From positions 1 to 40,604 of the forward strand of contig JABDMW010000056.1 in the NCBI GenBank assembly GCA_013001295.1: a stretch of DNA of 40,604 nt. The letters run 5' to 3'. How positions within the stretch are numbered: the stretch's first letter is position 1; every line of letters begins with the position of its first letter. This stretch comes from Hyphomonadaceae bacterium (GTDB lineage Bacteria; Pseudomonadota; Alphaproteobacteria; Caulobacterales; Maricaulaceae). A program made the translations under genes and the position numbers. The notes beneath the pieces were generated by a model. It worked only from the letters and a program-made list of their open reading frames with translations. It ran no database searches and had not been told where the DNA came from. Below, one piece after another: positions 8,673 to 16,683 of this stretch.

Positions 8673-9596
8673 TTAAGCGCCACCCAATGCAGCGACTTCC
8701 GCCGCAAAGTCTTCTTCTTTCTTCTCGATGCCTTCGCCCAATTCCATACGAACAAAACCGGTCATCTTGATGTCAGAGCCCAAAGACTTGGCTTCATCTT
8801 CGATAACCTTGGCGATGGTACGCTCACCGTCCATCACGAAAATCTGGTTCAACAGAACAGATTCCTCATAGAATTTGCGAATACGGCCTTCGACCATTTT
8901 CTCGATAATGGCTTCCGGTTTGCCTGACGCGCGTGCTTGATCTGAAAGAACTGTACGCTCACGCTCAACAGCAGCCGGATCCAGATCTTCGACTGTCAAC
9001 GCCAAAGGAGATGTCGCGGCGACATGCATGGCGATCTTTTTGCCAAGCGCTGTCAACGCCTCTGCATCGCCGTCTGATTCCAAACCGACAAGCACGCCGA
9101 TTTTGCCAAGACCGTCCGCAGCAGCACTGTGCATATAGCCTGTGACAGCACCGTTAGAAACATTGACAGCTGATGTTCGGCGCAAAGACATGTTTTCGCC
9201 AATCGTTGCAATCAGTCCCGTCAAAAACTCAGAAACAGTGTTTCCGGCTTTGGTGTTGGCATTTGCCAAAGCTTCAAGATCACCATTGGCTTCAACTGCC
9301 AAACCAGCGATTTCCGTCACAGCACATTGGAACTCGTCGTTACGGGCAACGAAATCGGTTTCAGAATTGACTTCCACCAATGCACCCGTTGTTCCGTTTA
9401 CGGAAAGGCCAATCAGACCCTCTGATGCTACACGACCGGATTTCTTGGTTGCTTTCGCAATACCTTTTTTACGCAGCCAATCGATCGCCGCTTCAATATC
9501 ACCATTGTTTTCGGTGAGAGCTTTTTTGCAATCCATCATGCCTGCAGATGTCTTATCGCGCAGTTCTTTGACGAGCGCAGCAGTAATTTGAGCCAT
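8673..9596 (-). CDS. tsf: Elongation factor Ts
   Basis: Encodes 307 residues from ATG at 9596. An ATG four codons upstream is in frame, but GGAGA sits 6 bases before the 9596 ATG and [13 protein letters not shown] is the normal EF-Ts start. Both family signatures are present: [13 protein letters not shown] (N-terminal UBA-like domain) and [15 protein letters not shown]-Ts reloads EF-Tu with GTP. It follows rpsB by 92 bases, the classic rpsB-tsf pair, with two hairpins in the gap. Confidence 0.97.
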   Translation of the reverse strand: MAQITAALVKELRDKTSAGMMDCKKALTENNGDIEAAIDWLRKKGIAKATKKSGRVASEGLIGLSVNGTTGALVEVNSETDFVARNDEFQCAVTEIAGLAVEANGDLEALANANTKAGNTVSEFLTGLIATIGENMSLRRTSAVNVSNGAVTGYMHSAAADGLGKIGVLVGLESDGDAEALTALGKKIAMHVAATSPLALTVEDLDPAAVERERTVLSDQARASGKPEAIIEKMVEGRIRKFYEESVLLNQIFVMDGERTIAKVIEDEAKSLGSDIKMTGFVRMELGEGIEKKEEDFAAEVAALGGA

Positions 9597-9623
9597 TGGG
9601 GTCTCCATATTTTATTAAGTGTT

Positions 9624-9683
9624 GGCGGACCTCATGAAAAGATCCGCCTTTGGTCGTTAAATAGGAACGGCGAGCTGCCGTTC
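9624..9683 (-). other. Two hairpins in the rpsB-tsf intercistronic gap
   Basis: gaacggc-gagct-gccgttc (9665-9683) is a 7-bp stem with a 5-base loop. ggcgga (9624-9629) pairs with tccgcc (9643-9648) across a 13-base loop. Neither is followed by a T run on the minus strand, so they look like partial attenuators or RNase-processing sites that set the S2 to EF-Ts ratio (inference), rather than full terminators. Confidence 0.5.
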
Positions 9684-9688
9684 AAGGG

Positions 9689-10822
9689 CTATGCTTTAGC
9701 AGCTTTTGCCTGATCGACTTTTGCACGTGGGGGCTTGCCGGCCATCAATTCTTTGGCTTGCTCTACCCATTCGCCCGAGACGATCTTGCCTTTAAAATCA
9801 TGCTCTTCATTGAGCTTTTCAACGGCAGCAGCGTCCAGATCAGCGATTTGCTTGAAAGTCGTGATACCTGCAGCTTCGAATTTCTTCTGATAAGCCGGGC
9901 CAACACCATCGATTAAAGAAATATCGTCTGCTTTAGCAGGCGCGTCTTCTTTTTTTGCATCAGCTTTTTCTTTAGCAGGAGCTTTTTCTTCTTTTGCAGG
10001 CGTTTTCGCTTCTTTGGCTGGAGCTTTCTCTTCTTTGGCTGGTGCAGGTGCAACCTCAGCGGCAACTTCTTCCGTAATTGCTGTTTCGACAGGGTTTGCA
10101 GCTGCTCCGATATCAACACCGGAAGCCACAGCGCCCTGGGTCATGCCGTCAAGAACGGCGTCAGCCATCAAATCACAGAACAAAGTAATCGCGCGAACGG
10201 CGTCATCATTCCCCGGAATTGGAAAATCAGCAGCTGCCGGGTCACAATTTGTATCAAGAATAGCAACAACCGGGATACCCAGTTTGCGCGCTTCTTTGAT
10301 CGCGATGCCTTCTTTATTTGTATCAACAACAAACATCAGATCAGGGACTTTGCCCATGTCTTTGATCCCGCCAAGCGCACGATCAAGCTTTTCACGCTCA
10401 CGTGTCAGCTTCAAAAGTTCTTTCTTGGTCAGACCTGTGTTGGCTTCATCTTCGAAAATGCCTTCAAGCTCACGCAGACGAGCAATTGAATGTGAAATTG
10501 TCGACCAGTTAGTCAACATACCACCAAGCCAACGGTGATTGACATAGTACTGCGCACAACGTGACGCAGATTCTTTGATGATGTCAGATGCTTGGCGTTT
10601 TGTGCCGACAAACAGGATCCGCCCGCCTTTTGCAGCTGTTTCACGGACTTGAACCATAGCTTGGTGCAAGAGCGGAACAGTTTGTGACAGATCCATAATA
10701 TGGATATTTGAACGCGCACCAAAGATGTATGGTGCCATTTTTGGATTCCAGCGATGTGTCTGGTGACCAAAGTGAACGCCTGCTTCAAGCAATTGACGCA
10801 TAGAAAATTCGGGTAGTGCCAT
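9689..10822 (-). CDS. rpsB: 30S ribosomal protein S2 with C-terminal helix-hairpin-helix extension
   Basis: Encodes 377 residues, against about 240 for E. coli S2. Residues 1 to about 235 are ordinary S2: [33 protein letters not shown] and [20 protein letters not shown]. Next is an Ala/Pro/Lys/Glu-rich linker (about 247-298) with repeated APAKEEK-type units. The chain ends with a small domain (about 301-358) starting [20 protein letters not shown], a helix-hairpin-helix of the type also found appended to some alphaproteobacterial L21 proteins, and a basic tail. S2 binds the 30S body and helps dock S1. A strong AAGGAG precedes the ATG. The extension may contact rRNA or S1 (inference). Confidence 0.96.
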   Translation of the reverse strand: MALPEFSMRQLLEAGVHFGHQTHRWNPKMAPYIFGARSNIHIMDLSQTVPLLHQAMVQVRETAAKGGRILFVGTKRQASDIIKESASRCAQYYVNHRWLGGMLTNWSTISHSIARLRELEGIFEDEANTGLTKKELLKLTREREKLDRALGGIKDMGKVPDLMFVVDTNKEGIAIKEARKLGIPVVAILDTNCDPAAADFPIPGNDDAVRAITLFCDLMADAVLDGMTQGAVASGVDIGAAANPVETAITEEVAAEVAPAPAKEEKAPAKEAKTPAKEEKAPAKEKADAKKEDAPAKADDISLIDGVGPAYQKKFEAAGITTFKQIADLDAAAVEKLNEEHDFKGKIVSGEWVEQAKELMAGKPPRAKVDQAKAAKA

Positions 10823-10837
10823 GGGATATATCTCCTT

Positions 10838-10885
10838 TTCCGGTTGGCCATAAGCGGGGTTGGAAGTTCTTACACTTCACCGGAA
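10838..10885 (-). promoter_or_regulatory. Structured rpsB leader RNA, candidate S2 autoregulatory element
   Basis: Read on the minus strand, TTCCGGT (10885-10879) is exactly complementary to ACCGGAA (10844-10838). The latter lies directly beside the AAGGAG ribosome-binding site of rpsB. Inside this outer helix is a 5-bp hairpin, GAAGT/ACTTC (10878-10874 with 10867-10863), which abuts the outer helix without a gap. An outer helix closing next to the Shine-Dalgarno fits translational feedback by S2, as known for rpsB leaders in other bacteria. The match to any described leader family has not been tested. Confidence 0.45.
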
Positions 10886-10944
10886 GCGACATGTTTTGCC
10901 CATTATCGAGCAAATGCCGTAACCCGCTTGCGAATTAAGCGCGG

Positions 10945-10972
10945 TGTATAGCAGTAATTTGGCGTGATACAA
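10945..10972 (-). promoter_or_regulatory. rpsB: Candidate promoter of the rpsB-tsf operon
   Basis: The minus strand has TTGTAT (10972-10967), a 16-base spacer, and TATACA (10950-10945). The element sits between the dnaE stop and rpsB, about 120 bases upstream of the rpsB ATG, leaving room for the structured leader. It is the best -35/-10 pair in the gap. Confidence 0.5.
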
Positions 10973-10994
10973 GCCCTAAATGGCAGTTTTTCGG

Positions 10995-13900
10995 CTAATA
11001 GGTTTTGATTTTCTGCACGCCTGGCAACGCCTTTAATGCGGCTTGAAATTTCCCATCGAGCGAGTATTGGCCAGGGAGTTTCAGATTGATCTCTCTTGCC
11101 TCGCCAATCGGGACAATAATATTCATTTTTCCCTTGGATTGAGCCGGTGCACTTTCCAAGCCTGCGATGCACCGTTTCAAGGCATCCATGGCCGTTTCAT
11201 CTTTGAGATACACTTGTAATCCAGCAAGCACTGGCGCGGTACTTTCGCCCAATGGTTTAATCGATTGGGTCGTCAGTCTGACCTCCCCGTCACGGGAATC
11301 CAGTTTGACCTGCAATTCCAGCATCGTGCCGGGCACCAGATACTCCCGGTATGCGCCCAAGAGCTCTTCGCCGGCGAATGTTTCGTATTCCCCGGTTGGA
11401 TCCGAGAAATTTAAGTAGGCAAAACGCTTTTTCGTGCGCTGCGATAAACGCTCTTGTTTCTTATGCAGTACACCAGCCATGCGCAATACGCGGCTTCCCC
11501 GCGCATACTCAGTGTCGATGTCCTCGCAAAGCTTCGTATTGCGTCGTCGCAAATTATCCATTTGCGGCTCGAGCGGATGGCCGCTGAGATAAAACCCTAT
11601 GGCACCCAGCTCTTCATCAAGCCGTTCGACACCACCCCAATCCGTGACCCCCGGCAGTTCCGGTTCAGCCATTTCTTCTTGGACATCGCCGAATAGGCTG
11701 TTCTGCGATGAATTCCTCTCCTGAGCTGATCGCGCGCCAATGGACTGAAGAATAGCTGAAGACGCATGGGTTTGGGCCCGATTGGGGAGAAGATTGTCAA
11801 ATGCCCCTGCCCGCGCCAAATTCTCATAAGCGCGCTTGTTCACAACCCGCGCATCAACCCGGCGGGCGAAATCGAACACGTCTTTAAACGGTCCGCCCTC
11901 TTCTCGCACCTCAACCACATGACGCATGGCTTCGACACCAACATTTTTAATCGCGCCGAGTGCATACAAAATTTTGCCGTCTTTGACTTCGAAGTCAGCA
12001 AATGTAGTATTTACGCATGGCGGCACAATGCCCAGTCCCATACGTTTGGATTCTTGATGAAAAAGAGCCAGTTTTTCCACATTGGCGATATCTAGGCTCA
12101 TGGAAGCCGCCATAAATTCGACGGCATAATTGGCTTTCAGATAGGCGGTGCGATAGGAGATCATCGCGTAGGCAGCGGCGTGGGATTTGTTAAACCCATA
12201 GCCGGCGAATTCGTTCACCAGATCGAATATACTGGATGATAGCACCTCTTTAATGCCGTTTTTCGCAGCCCCGTCGATAAAGATCGACTTTTGCCGCTGC
12301 ATCTCGTCCTTATCTTTCTTACCCATGGCACGGCGGAGAATGTCCGCGTCTCCAAGAGAATACCCGGACAGGACCTGAGCGATCTGCATCACTTGTTCCT
12401 GGTAGATAATGATCCCGTAGGTTTCCTTGAGAATACCCTCCAGGCTCGCATGAGGGTATTCAATCCGGGACGGGTCAAATTTACGCTCGATATAGCTATC
12501 GATATTCTTCATCGGTCCCGGACGGTAAAGAGAGATCAAAGCGGTCAGCTCTTCTACTGAACTCGGCTGCATCTTGCGCAGTGTATCGCGCATGCCGGAA
12601 CTCTCCAGTTGGAACACGCCTTGTGAAAAGCCTTTGGCCAACAAGGCATAGGACTTTTCATCATCAACTGGTGCGGTATCCAGATCGACTTCAATACCCT
12701 GGGCTTTGAGATATTTGAGCGCACGATCGATGACGGTCAGGGTTTTCAGGCCCAAAAAGTCGAATTTGACGAGACCGGCCTTTTCGACCCATTTCATCGT
12801 GAACTGGGTGGCGGGAATATCGGAACGCGGATCTTTGTAAAGGGCAACCAATTCATTTAAGGGTCGGTCGCCAATCACCACACCGGCAGCATGGGTCGAG
12901 GCGTTTCGGTACAGGCCTTCCAGTTGCAGAGCCACATTTAGAAGTTCGCGCACGGCAGGTTCCTGATCCCGTTCTTTTTTGAGGTCCGGTTCGAGTTGAA
13001 TGGCCTCGGCCAGGGTCACCGGATTGGCGGGGTTGGACGGGACCAATTTGGCTAAACGGTCAACCTGCCCCAAAGGCATTTGCATGACGCGGCCCACATC
13101 GCGCACAACGGCCCGTGCCTGCAGGGTCCCGAATGTGATAATATGGGCGACCTGCTCTTCGCCGTATTTCTCTTGCACATACCGGATCACTTCGCCGCGC
13201 CGCTCCTGACAGAAATCAATATCGAAATCAGGCATGGAAATCCGTTCCGGATTCAAGAACCGCTCAAACAGCAATCCATATCGCAGCGGGTCCAAATCGG
13301 TAATGGTCAAAGCCCAGGCGACGACGGAGCCCGCACCGGACCCCCGCCCCGGCCCGACCGGTATATCATTGGCCTTGGCCCATTTGATAAAATCCGAGAC
13401 GATGAGGAAATAGCCCGGGAATCCCATTTGCTCGATAACATTAAGTTCAAAGTCCAAGCGTTCAAAATATTCCTCGCGTGTCGCAAACAATTCTACTTTG
13501 CTCAAATGGGCTTCGAGACCCTCCCACGCCTGTTGTTTAAGGATATCGGTCTCAGATAAATTCTCATCGCCAAAACCCGGCAGGATCGGCGGCCGCTTCG
13601 GGCTGCGAAACGCGCATCGTTTGGCGATTTCGAGCGTGTTGTCGATGGCTTCCGGAATATCCGAGAAGAGCTCGACCATCTGCTCAGGTGATTTGAAATA
13701 ATTCTCGACGGATACATGACGCCGATCCGGCTCTAAAACATAGCTGCCCTCTGAAATCGCCAGCAAAGCGTCATGGGCTTTATGCATATCTTTATCGAGG
13801 AAATACGGTTCATTGGTCGCGACGATCGGTAGCTCATACTCATACGCCATTTCAATCAGCGCACTTTCCGCCTGTTGTTCGTGAATTTCTCCGTGTCGTT

Positions 13901-14444
13901 GCAACTCGACATAGAGGCGGTTCGGGAACCATTCCGCGAGCTTTTGTAAATACACCTTGGCCGTTTCAACTTGACCCGTGCAGATTTGCTTGTTGAGAAA
14001 GCCATCGCCACCACCCGTTAGCGCAATCAGCCCTTCACTGTGGCTGGCAATTTTCGATATTTTGACATGCGGCAGTTCAGTCGGCCCTGCATCGAGCGTC
14101 GCAGAGCTCGACAGTTTCATCAGATTTTCATAACCTTTTTCGGATTGTGCCAGTAGCACCAGCGTTCCGGCGAACTCTTTGCCGCCGTGGGGATTGAAAG
14201 CCTCATCCCCGGTTTCCAGATCGATCGTGAGCGTACAGCCCATAATCGGCTGAATACCGGCGCCGCTTAGTTTTTCAGAAAACTCCAGTCCTGCGCAAAT
14301 ATTATTGGTGTCGGTCAGACCGACCGCGGCCATGCGCCACTCTCGGGCTCGCTTGGCGAGATCATCAACTTTGATGGCGCCTTCAAGGATTGAATATGGG
14401 GTCCGGCACCGTAACGGAACAAATCTCGAGACCGCTCGCGCCAT
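10995..14444 (-). CDS. dnaE: DNA polymerase III alpha subunit (DnaE1, replicative)
   Basis: Encodes 1149 residues, typical for alphaproteobacterial DnaE1. The N-terminal PHP domain starts FVPLRCRTPYSILEGAIKVD and includes AVGLTDTNNICAGLEF. The polymerase core has VGPGRGSGAGSVVAWAL and the catalytic PDFDIDFCQERR near residues 403-414, with the aspartates in D-x-D spacing. A GYGFNKSHAAAYAMISY stretch and a C-terminal OB-fold/tau-binding region follow. It is the chromosomal replicase catalytic subunit. The start is preceded by a moderate TAGG. Only 45 bases separate it from the small ORF at 14490-14582 and its LexA-type promoter, so some dnaE transcription could respond to DNA damage (inference). 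Confidence 0.97.
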   Translation of the reverse strand: MARAVSRFVPLRCRTPYSILEGAIKVDDLAKRAREWRMAAVGLTDTNNICAGLEFSEKLSGAGIQPIMGCTLTIDLETGDEAFNPHGGKEFAGTLVLLAQSEKGYENLMKLSSSATLDAGPTELPHVKISKIASHSEGLIALTGGGDGFLNKQICTGQVETAKVYLQKLAEWFPNRLYVELQRHGEIHEQQAESALIEMAYEYELPIVATNEPYFLDKDMHKAHDALLAISEGSYVLEPDRRHVSVENYFKSPEQMVELFSDIPEAIDNTLEIAKRCAFRSPKRPPILPGFGDENLSETDILKQQAWEGLEAHLSKVELFATREEYFERLDFELNVIEQMGFPGYFLIVSDFIKWAKANDIPVGPGRGSGAGSVVAWALTITDLDPLRYGLLFERFLNPERISMPDFDIDFCQERRGEVIRYVQEKYGEEQVAHIITFGTLQARAVVRDVGRVMQMPLGQVDRLAKLVPSNPANPVTLAEAIQLEPDLKKERDQEPAVRELLNVALQLEGLYRNASTHAAGVVIGDRPLNELVALYKDPRSDIPATQFTMKWVEKAGLVKFDFLGLKTLTVIDRALKYLKAQGIEVDLDTAPVDDEKSYALLAKGFSQGVFQLESSGMRDTLRKMQPSSVEELTALISLYRPGPMKNIDSYIERKFDPSRIEYPHASLEGILKETYGIIIYQEQVMQIAQVLSGYSLGDADILRRAMGKKDKDEMQRQKSIFIDGAAKNGIKEVLSSSIFDLVNEFAGYGFNKSHAAAYAMISYRTAYLKANYAVEFMAASMSLDIANVEKLALFHQESKRMGLGIVPPCVNTTFADFEVKDGKILYALGAIKNVGVEAMRHVVEVREEGGPFKDVFDFARRVDARVVNKRAYENLARAGAFDNLLPNRAQTHASSAILQSIGARSAQERNSSQNSLFGDVQEEMAEPELPGVTDWGGVERLDEELGAIGFYLSGHPLEPQMDNLRRRNTKLCEDIDTEYARGSRVLRMAGVLHKKQERLSQRTKKRFAYLNFSDPTGEYETFAGEELLGAYREYLVPGTMLELQVKLDSRDGEVRLTTQSIKPLGESTAPVLAGLQVYLKDETAMDALKRCIAGLESAPAQSKGKMNIIVPIGEAREINLKLPGQYSLDGKFQAALKALPGVQKIKTY

Positions 14445-14489
14445 ATAAACCTATCCCATTCACTTTGGTTGTGACGTCTGTGTGTTCCC

Positions 14490-14582
14490 TTATCCGCCGA
14501 GAATCATCATCCAAACTGTCATCATGATTACGAATCCACCTAAAACCATTCCGCTCGAAATATCCATAACTAATTGCTTCAT
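14490..14582 (-). CDS. 30-residue single-span membrane peptide, SidA-like SOS peptide candidate
   Basis: ATG at 14582, TAA at 14492-14490, with GGAG placed 7 bases before the start. The peptide begins MKQLVMDISSGMV and ends in WMMILGG. It has seven Met (1, 6, 12, 20, 21, 25, 26), one Trp (24), only two charged residues (Lys2, Asp7), and one hydrophobic stretch over about residues 11-28. It is thus a short cytoplasmic N-terminus plus one membrane helix. Its promoter carries a perfect alphaproteobacterial LexA box. Known biology: Caulobacter SidA is a 29-residue single-span peptide, induced in the SOS response, that blocks division through the FtsW/FtsN divisome. Length, topology, LexA control and (as I recall) position beside dnaE agree. 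Sequence homology is untested, so no symbol is given. Alternatively it is a leader or oxidase-associated small peptide. Confidence 0.65.
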   Translation of the reverse strand: MKQLVMDISSGMVLGGFVIMMTVWMMILGG

Positions 14583-14616
14583 TTTCGGTCTCCGTTTTCC
14601 CTTATATGTGTACGTT

Positions 14617-14631
14617 GTTCTTGTTTTGTTC
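14617..14631 (-). promoter_or_regulatory. LexA (SOS) operator, GTTC-N7-GTTC
   Basis: The plus strand reads gttcttgttttgttc: two GTTC half-sites in direct repeat with a 7-base AT-rich spacer, i.e. GAAC-N7-GAAC on the transcribed minus strand. This is the LexA box established for alphaproteobacteria, distinct from the E. coli CTGT-N8-ACAG palindrome. It overlaps the last base of the putative -10 box and lies 34 bases before the small ORF's ATG, the right place for LexA to block RNA polymerase. Confidence 0.8.
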
Positions 14632-14659
14632 TTTTATGGAATGAAAACGAGAACGTCAA
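14631..14659 (-). promoter_or_regulatory. Promoter of the SOS small ORF
   Basis: The minus strand shows TTGACG (14659-14654), a 17-base spacer, and TAAAAG (14636-14631). The -35 is near consensus and the spacing is ideal; the -10 is weaker. The LexA box begins at the last -10 base. The only genes directly downstream are the 30-codon ORF and then dnaE. Confidence 0.6.
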
Positions 14660-14687
14660 GTGGAAAATAATAATTGGAGATCGGAAG

Positions 14688-15392
14688 CTAGACCGTCCGC
14701 TTCCCATTATACGGCACAACGTGACCATCCTTCACCGTGAAGACCCGGTCCATATAGGCGGTCAGGGCCATATTGTGGGTGGCGACGAGGGCTGAAACGC
14801 CTTCGAGGCGCGTCGAGTCAAACAGGCTCTGGAACACATTGCCCGAGGTATTTGGATCGAGATTACCAGTGGGCTCATCAGCCAACAGGATTTTCGGTTT
14901 ATTGGCAATGGCGCGGGCAATAGCCACACGCTGTTGTTCCCCGCCGGACATTTGTGACGGTTGATGATGGGTACGCTCTGACAGCCCCATAATCCCGAGC
15001 AATCGATTTGCCTCTGCGCGTGCTTCACTTTGGGATTTTCCGGCAATCATTTGTGGTAAGGCGACATTGTCGAGGGCAGTAAATTCGCGCAGCAAATGAT
15101 GGAATTGATAAACGACACCAATAGAATTGCGCCGGATGGCTGTGCGTTCATTATCTGACAAAGACAGGCATTCCCGCCCGCCGATCCAGACTTCGCCGGC
15201 ATTGGGTTTTTCGAGCAAGCCTGCTGCATGCAGTAAGGTTGATTTACCACTGCCGGACGGGCCGACAAGCCCGACCATTTCGCCGGGATAAATATCGATA
15301 TTGGCCCCAACCAGGACGTCCAATACGGTATCGCCGGACTTGAACGAGCGATGGATATTGCGGGCCGACAGGATGGGTGTGCGATCATTCAT
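14688..15392 (-). CDS. lolD: LolD, ATPase of the lipoprotein-releasing ABC transporter
   Basis: Encodes 234 residues. Walker A GPSGSGKS is at 44-51, the ABC signature MSGGEQQRVAIARA starts at 148, and Walker B ILLADEPTGNLD starts at 168, followed by an ATHN switch His. LolD powers extraction of mature lipoproteins from the inner membrane for delivery to LolA. The gene overlaps the end of lolC by 8 bases. A small imperfect hairpin (14683-14704) spans its stop codon and could weakly end transcription before the SOS promoter. Confidence 0.95.
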   Translation of the reverse strand: MNDRTPILSARNIHRSFKSGDTVLDVLVGANIDIYPGEMVGLVGPSGSGKSTLLHAAGLLEKPNAGEVWIGGRECLSLSDNERTAIRRNSIGVVYQFHHLLREFTALDNVALPQMIAGKSQSEARAEANRLLGIMGLSERTHHQPSQMSGGEQQRVAIARAIANKPKILLADEPTGNLDPNTSGNVFQSLFDSTRLEGVSALVATHNMALTAYMDRVFTVKDGHVVPYNGKRTV

Positions 15393-16683
15393 AACGCAGC
15401 GCCTCCACCGGATCGGTCTTGGATGCGGTCCAGGCCGGGAAGAAGGTTGCCAAAGCCGACACGAGAAAGCCCCAGAACGCCACTTGTGCTACTTCCATTG
15501 GCACGATTTTTACCGGCAGCTGATTGAGGCCATAGACTTCCGGCGGGAACAATTCCGCGCCGGTAATCGCCTCGATAATTGATTGGATAAAGCCGATATT
15601 CCAGCAAAACAAAAGCCCGAGAATAACCCCGGCCAATGTTCCCAACATGCCAATGGCCGCACCGGACATCAGGAATGTACGCAAAATGGATCCGCTGGTT
15701 GCGCCAATCGTGCGCAGAATTGCAATATCCTTGCCCTTGTTTTTGACCAGCATGATCATGGCAGCAAGGATCGGAAACACTGAAATTACCACAACGATCA
15801 TAAAGATAAACCGCATGGCAATCTGTTCGGTACGCAGGGCTGTGGCCGTGCTCAAATTCTTGTCTTCCCAGGTTTCGATGAAGACGGGCTGGCCGGCGAC
15901 ATCTCTGATTTTCGGTTTTGTGGCATGGATTTGATCGGGATTATCCAGCCTGATCTGGATATCAGAGGCTGGCTTCCCGCGTTCAAAAAACAAGGAGGCC
16001 TGATCAATCGGCATATACACATAGCCGGAATCGGCCGTGAATAGCCCGACCTCGAAGATGGCCCCGATTTGATAGTTTTTCGTTCTGGGTGTGCCCGGAC
16101 CAAATGCCGTTGGCGTGCGGACCGGTGAAATCAGAGTGAGCCCGTCCCCGACCGTTTTTCCAAGCCGGTTGGCCATTTGAATACCAATAGCAATCTGGTT
16201 GCCGCCATTTTTGCCGCGTCCAAATGCTTCAAGATCACCGACAACGATATTGTCACTGATCATTTTCAAGGCGCTTAAATCTTCCTTGCCGATCCCGGTC
16301 ACAATCCCCGGTGTGAACGGTTCTGAAACAATGCCCGTCACCGTTTGGTTGAACAAAAATGCGTTCTCGACACCGTCAATATTGGCGATCTTAAGGCGCA
16401 GGTTTTCCATATCCTGCGGTGTCGGGTTTGCGGATGCTGACCCCACATACATATGGCCATCTGCACCGAGGGTCAGCTCGACCATTTTCTCGCGAAACCC
16501 GTTCATGATTGACATGATGGTGATCATCGCAAAGATGGCGAGCGTGATGCAGAGGAAAGACAGGACAGCGATCAAGCCAACCCCGCCTTCGCTTTTACGC
16601 GCGCCCAAATAGCGCGCAGCGATTTTACGCTCAAACCGGCCAAAGGGCGGCGCCCCTTTTAAATTGTCCGAGCTGGCCTCCAT
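15385..16683 (-). CDS. lolC: LolC/LolE-type lipoprotein-releasing permease
   Basis: Encodes 432 residues with the FtsX/MacB-permease layout. There is an N-terminal helix (about 35-60: GLIAVLSFLCITLAIFAMIT), a large periplasmic domain, then three C-terminal helices (about 290-310, 335-365, 395-415). The family hallmark near the start is IAARYLGARKSEGGVGLIAV, followed by SIMNGFREKMVELTLGADGH. Only one permease gene accompanies lolD here, so LolCDE may use a homodimer or hybrid permease, as in many alphaproteobacteria (inference). The start codon overlaps the proS stop (TAATG). Confidence 0.92.
   Translation of the reverse strand: MEASSDNLKGAPPFGRFERKIAARYLGARKSEGGVGLIAVLSFLCITLAIFAMITIMSIMNGFREKMVELTLGADGHMYVGSASANPTPQDMENLRLKIANIDGVENAFLFNQTVTGIVSEPFTPGIVTGIGKEDLSALKMISDNIVVGDLEAFGRGKNGGNQIAIGIQMANRLGKTVGDGLTLISPVRTPTAFGPGTPRTKNYQIGAIFEVGLFTADSGYVYMPIDQASLFFERGKPASDIQIRLDNPDQIHATKPKIRDVAGQPVFIETWEDKNLSTATALRTEQIAMRFIFMIVVVISVFPILAAMIMLVKNKGKDIAILRTIGATSGSILRTFLMSGAAIGMLGTLAGVILGLLFCWNIGFIQSIIEAITGAELFPPEVYGLNQLPVKIVPMEVAQVAFWGFLVSALATFFPAWTASKTDPVEALRYE

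Noticed and set aside
10014-10538. 174-codon plus-strand ORF antisense to rpsB
   Set aside because: Shadow of the strongly conserved S2 gene; Ser/Ala/Thr-rich composition is that of an antisense frame, with no recognisable domain.
14482-14670. Plus-strand ORF of 62 codons across the lolD-dnaE gap
   Set aside because: It is antisense to the better-supported 30-codon ORF and its promoter, lacks a convincing ribosome-binding site, and runs against every other gene.
14683-14704. Hairpin over the lolD stop codon as an intrinsic terminator
   Set aside because: The stem is only 6 bp with a 10-base loop and the following sequence is not a proper T run; noted only as a weak possibility.
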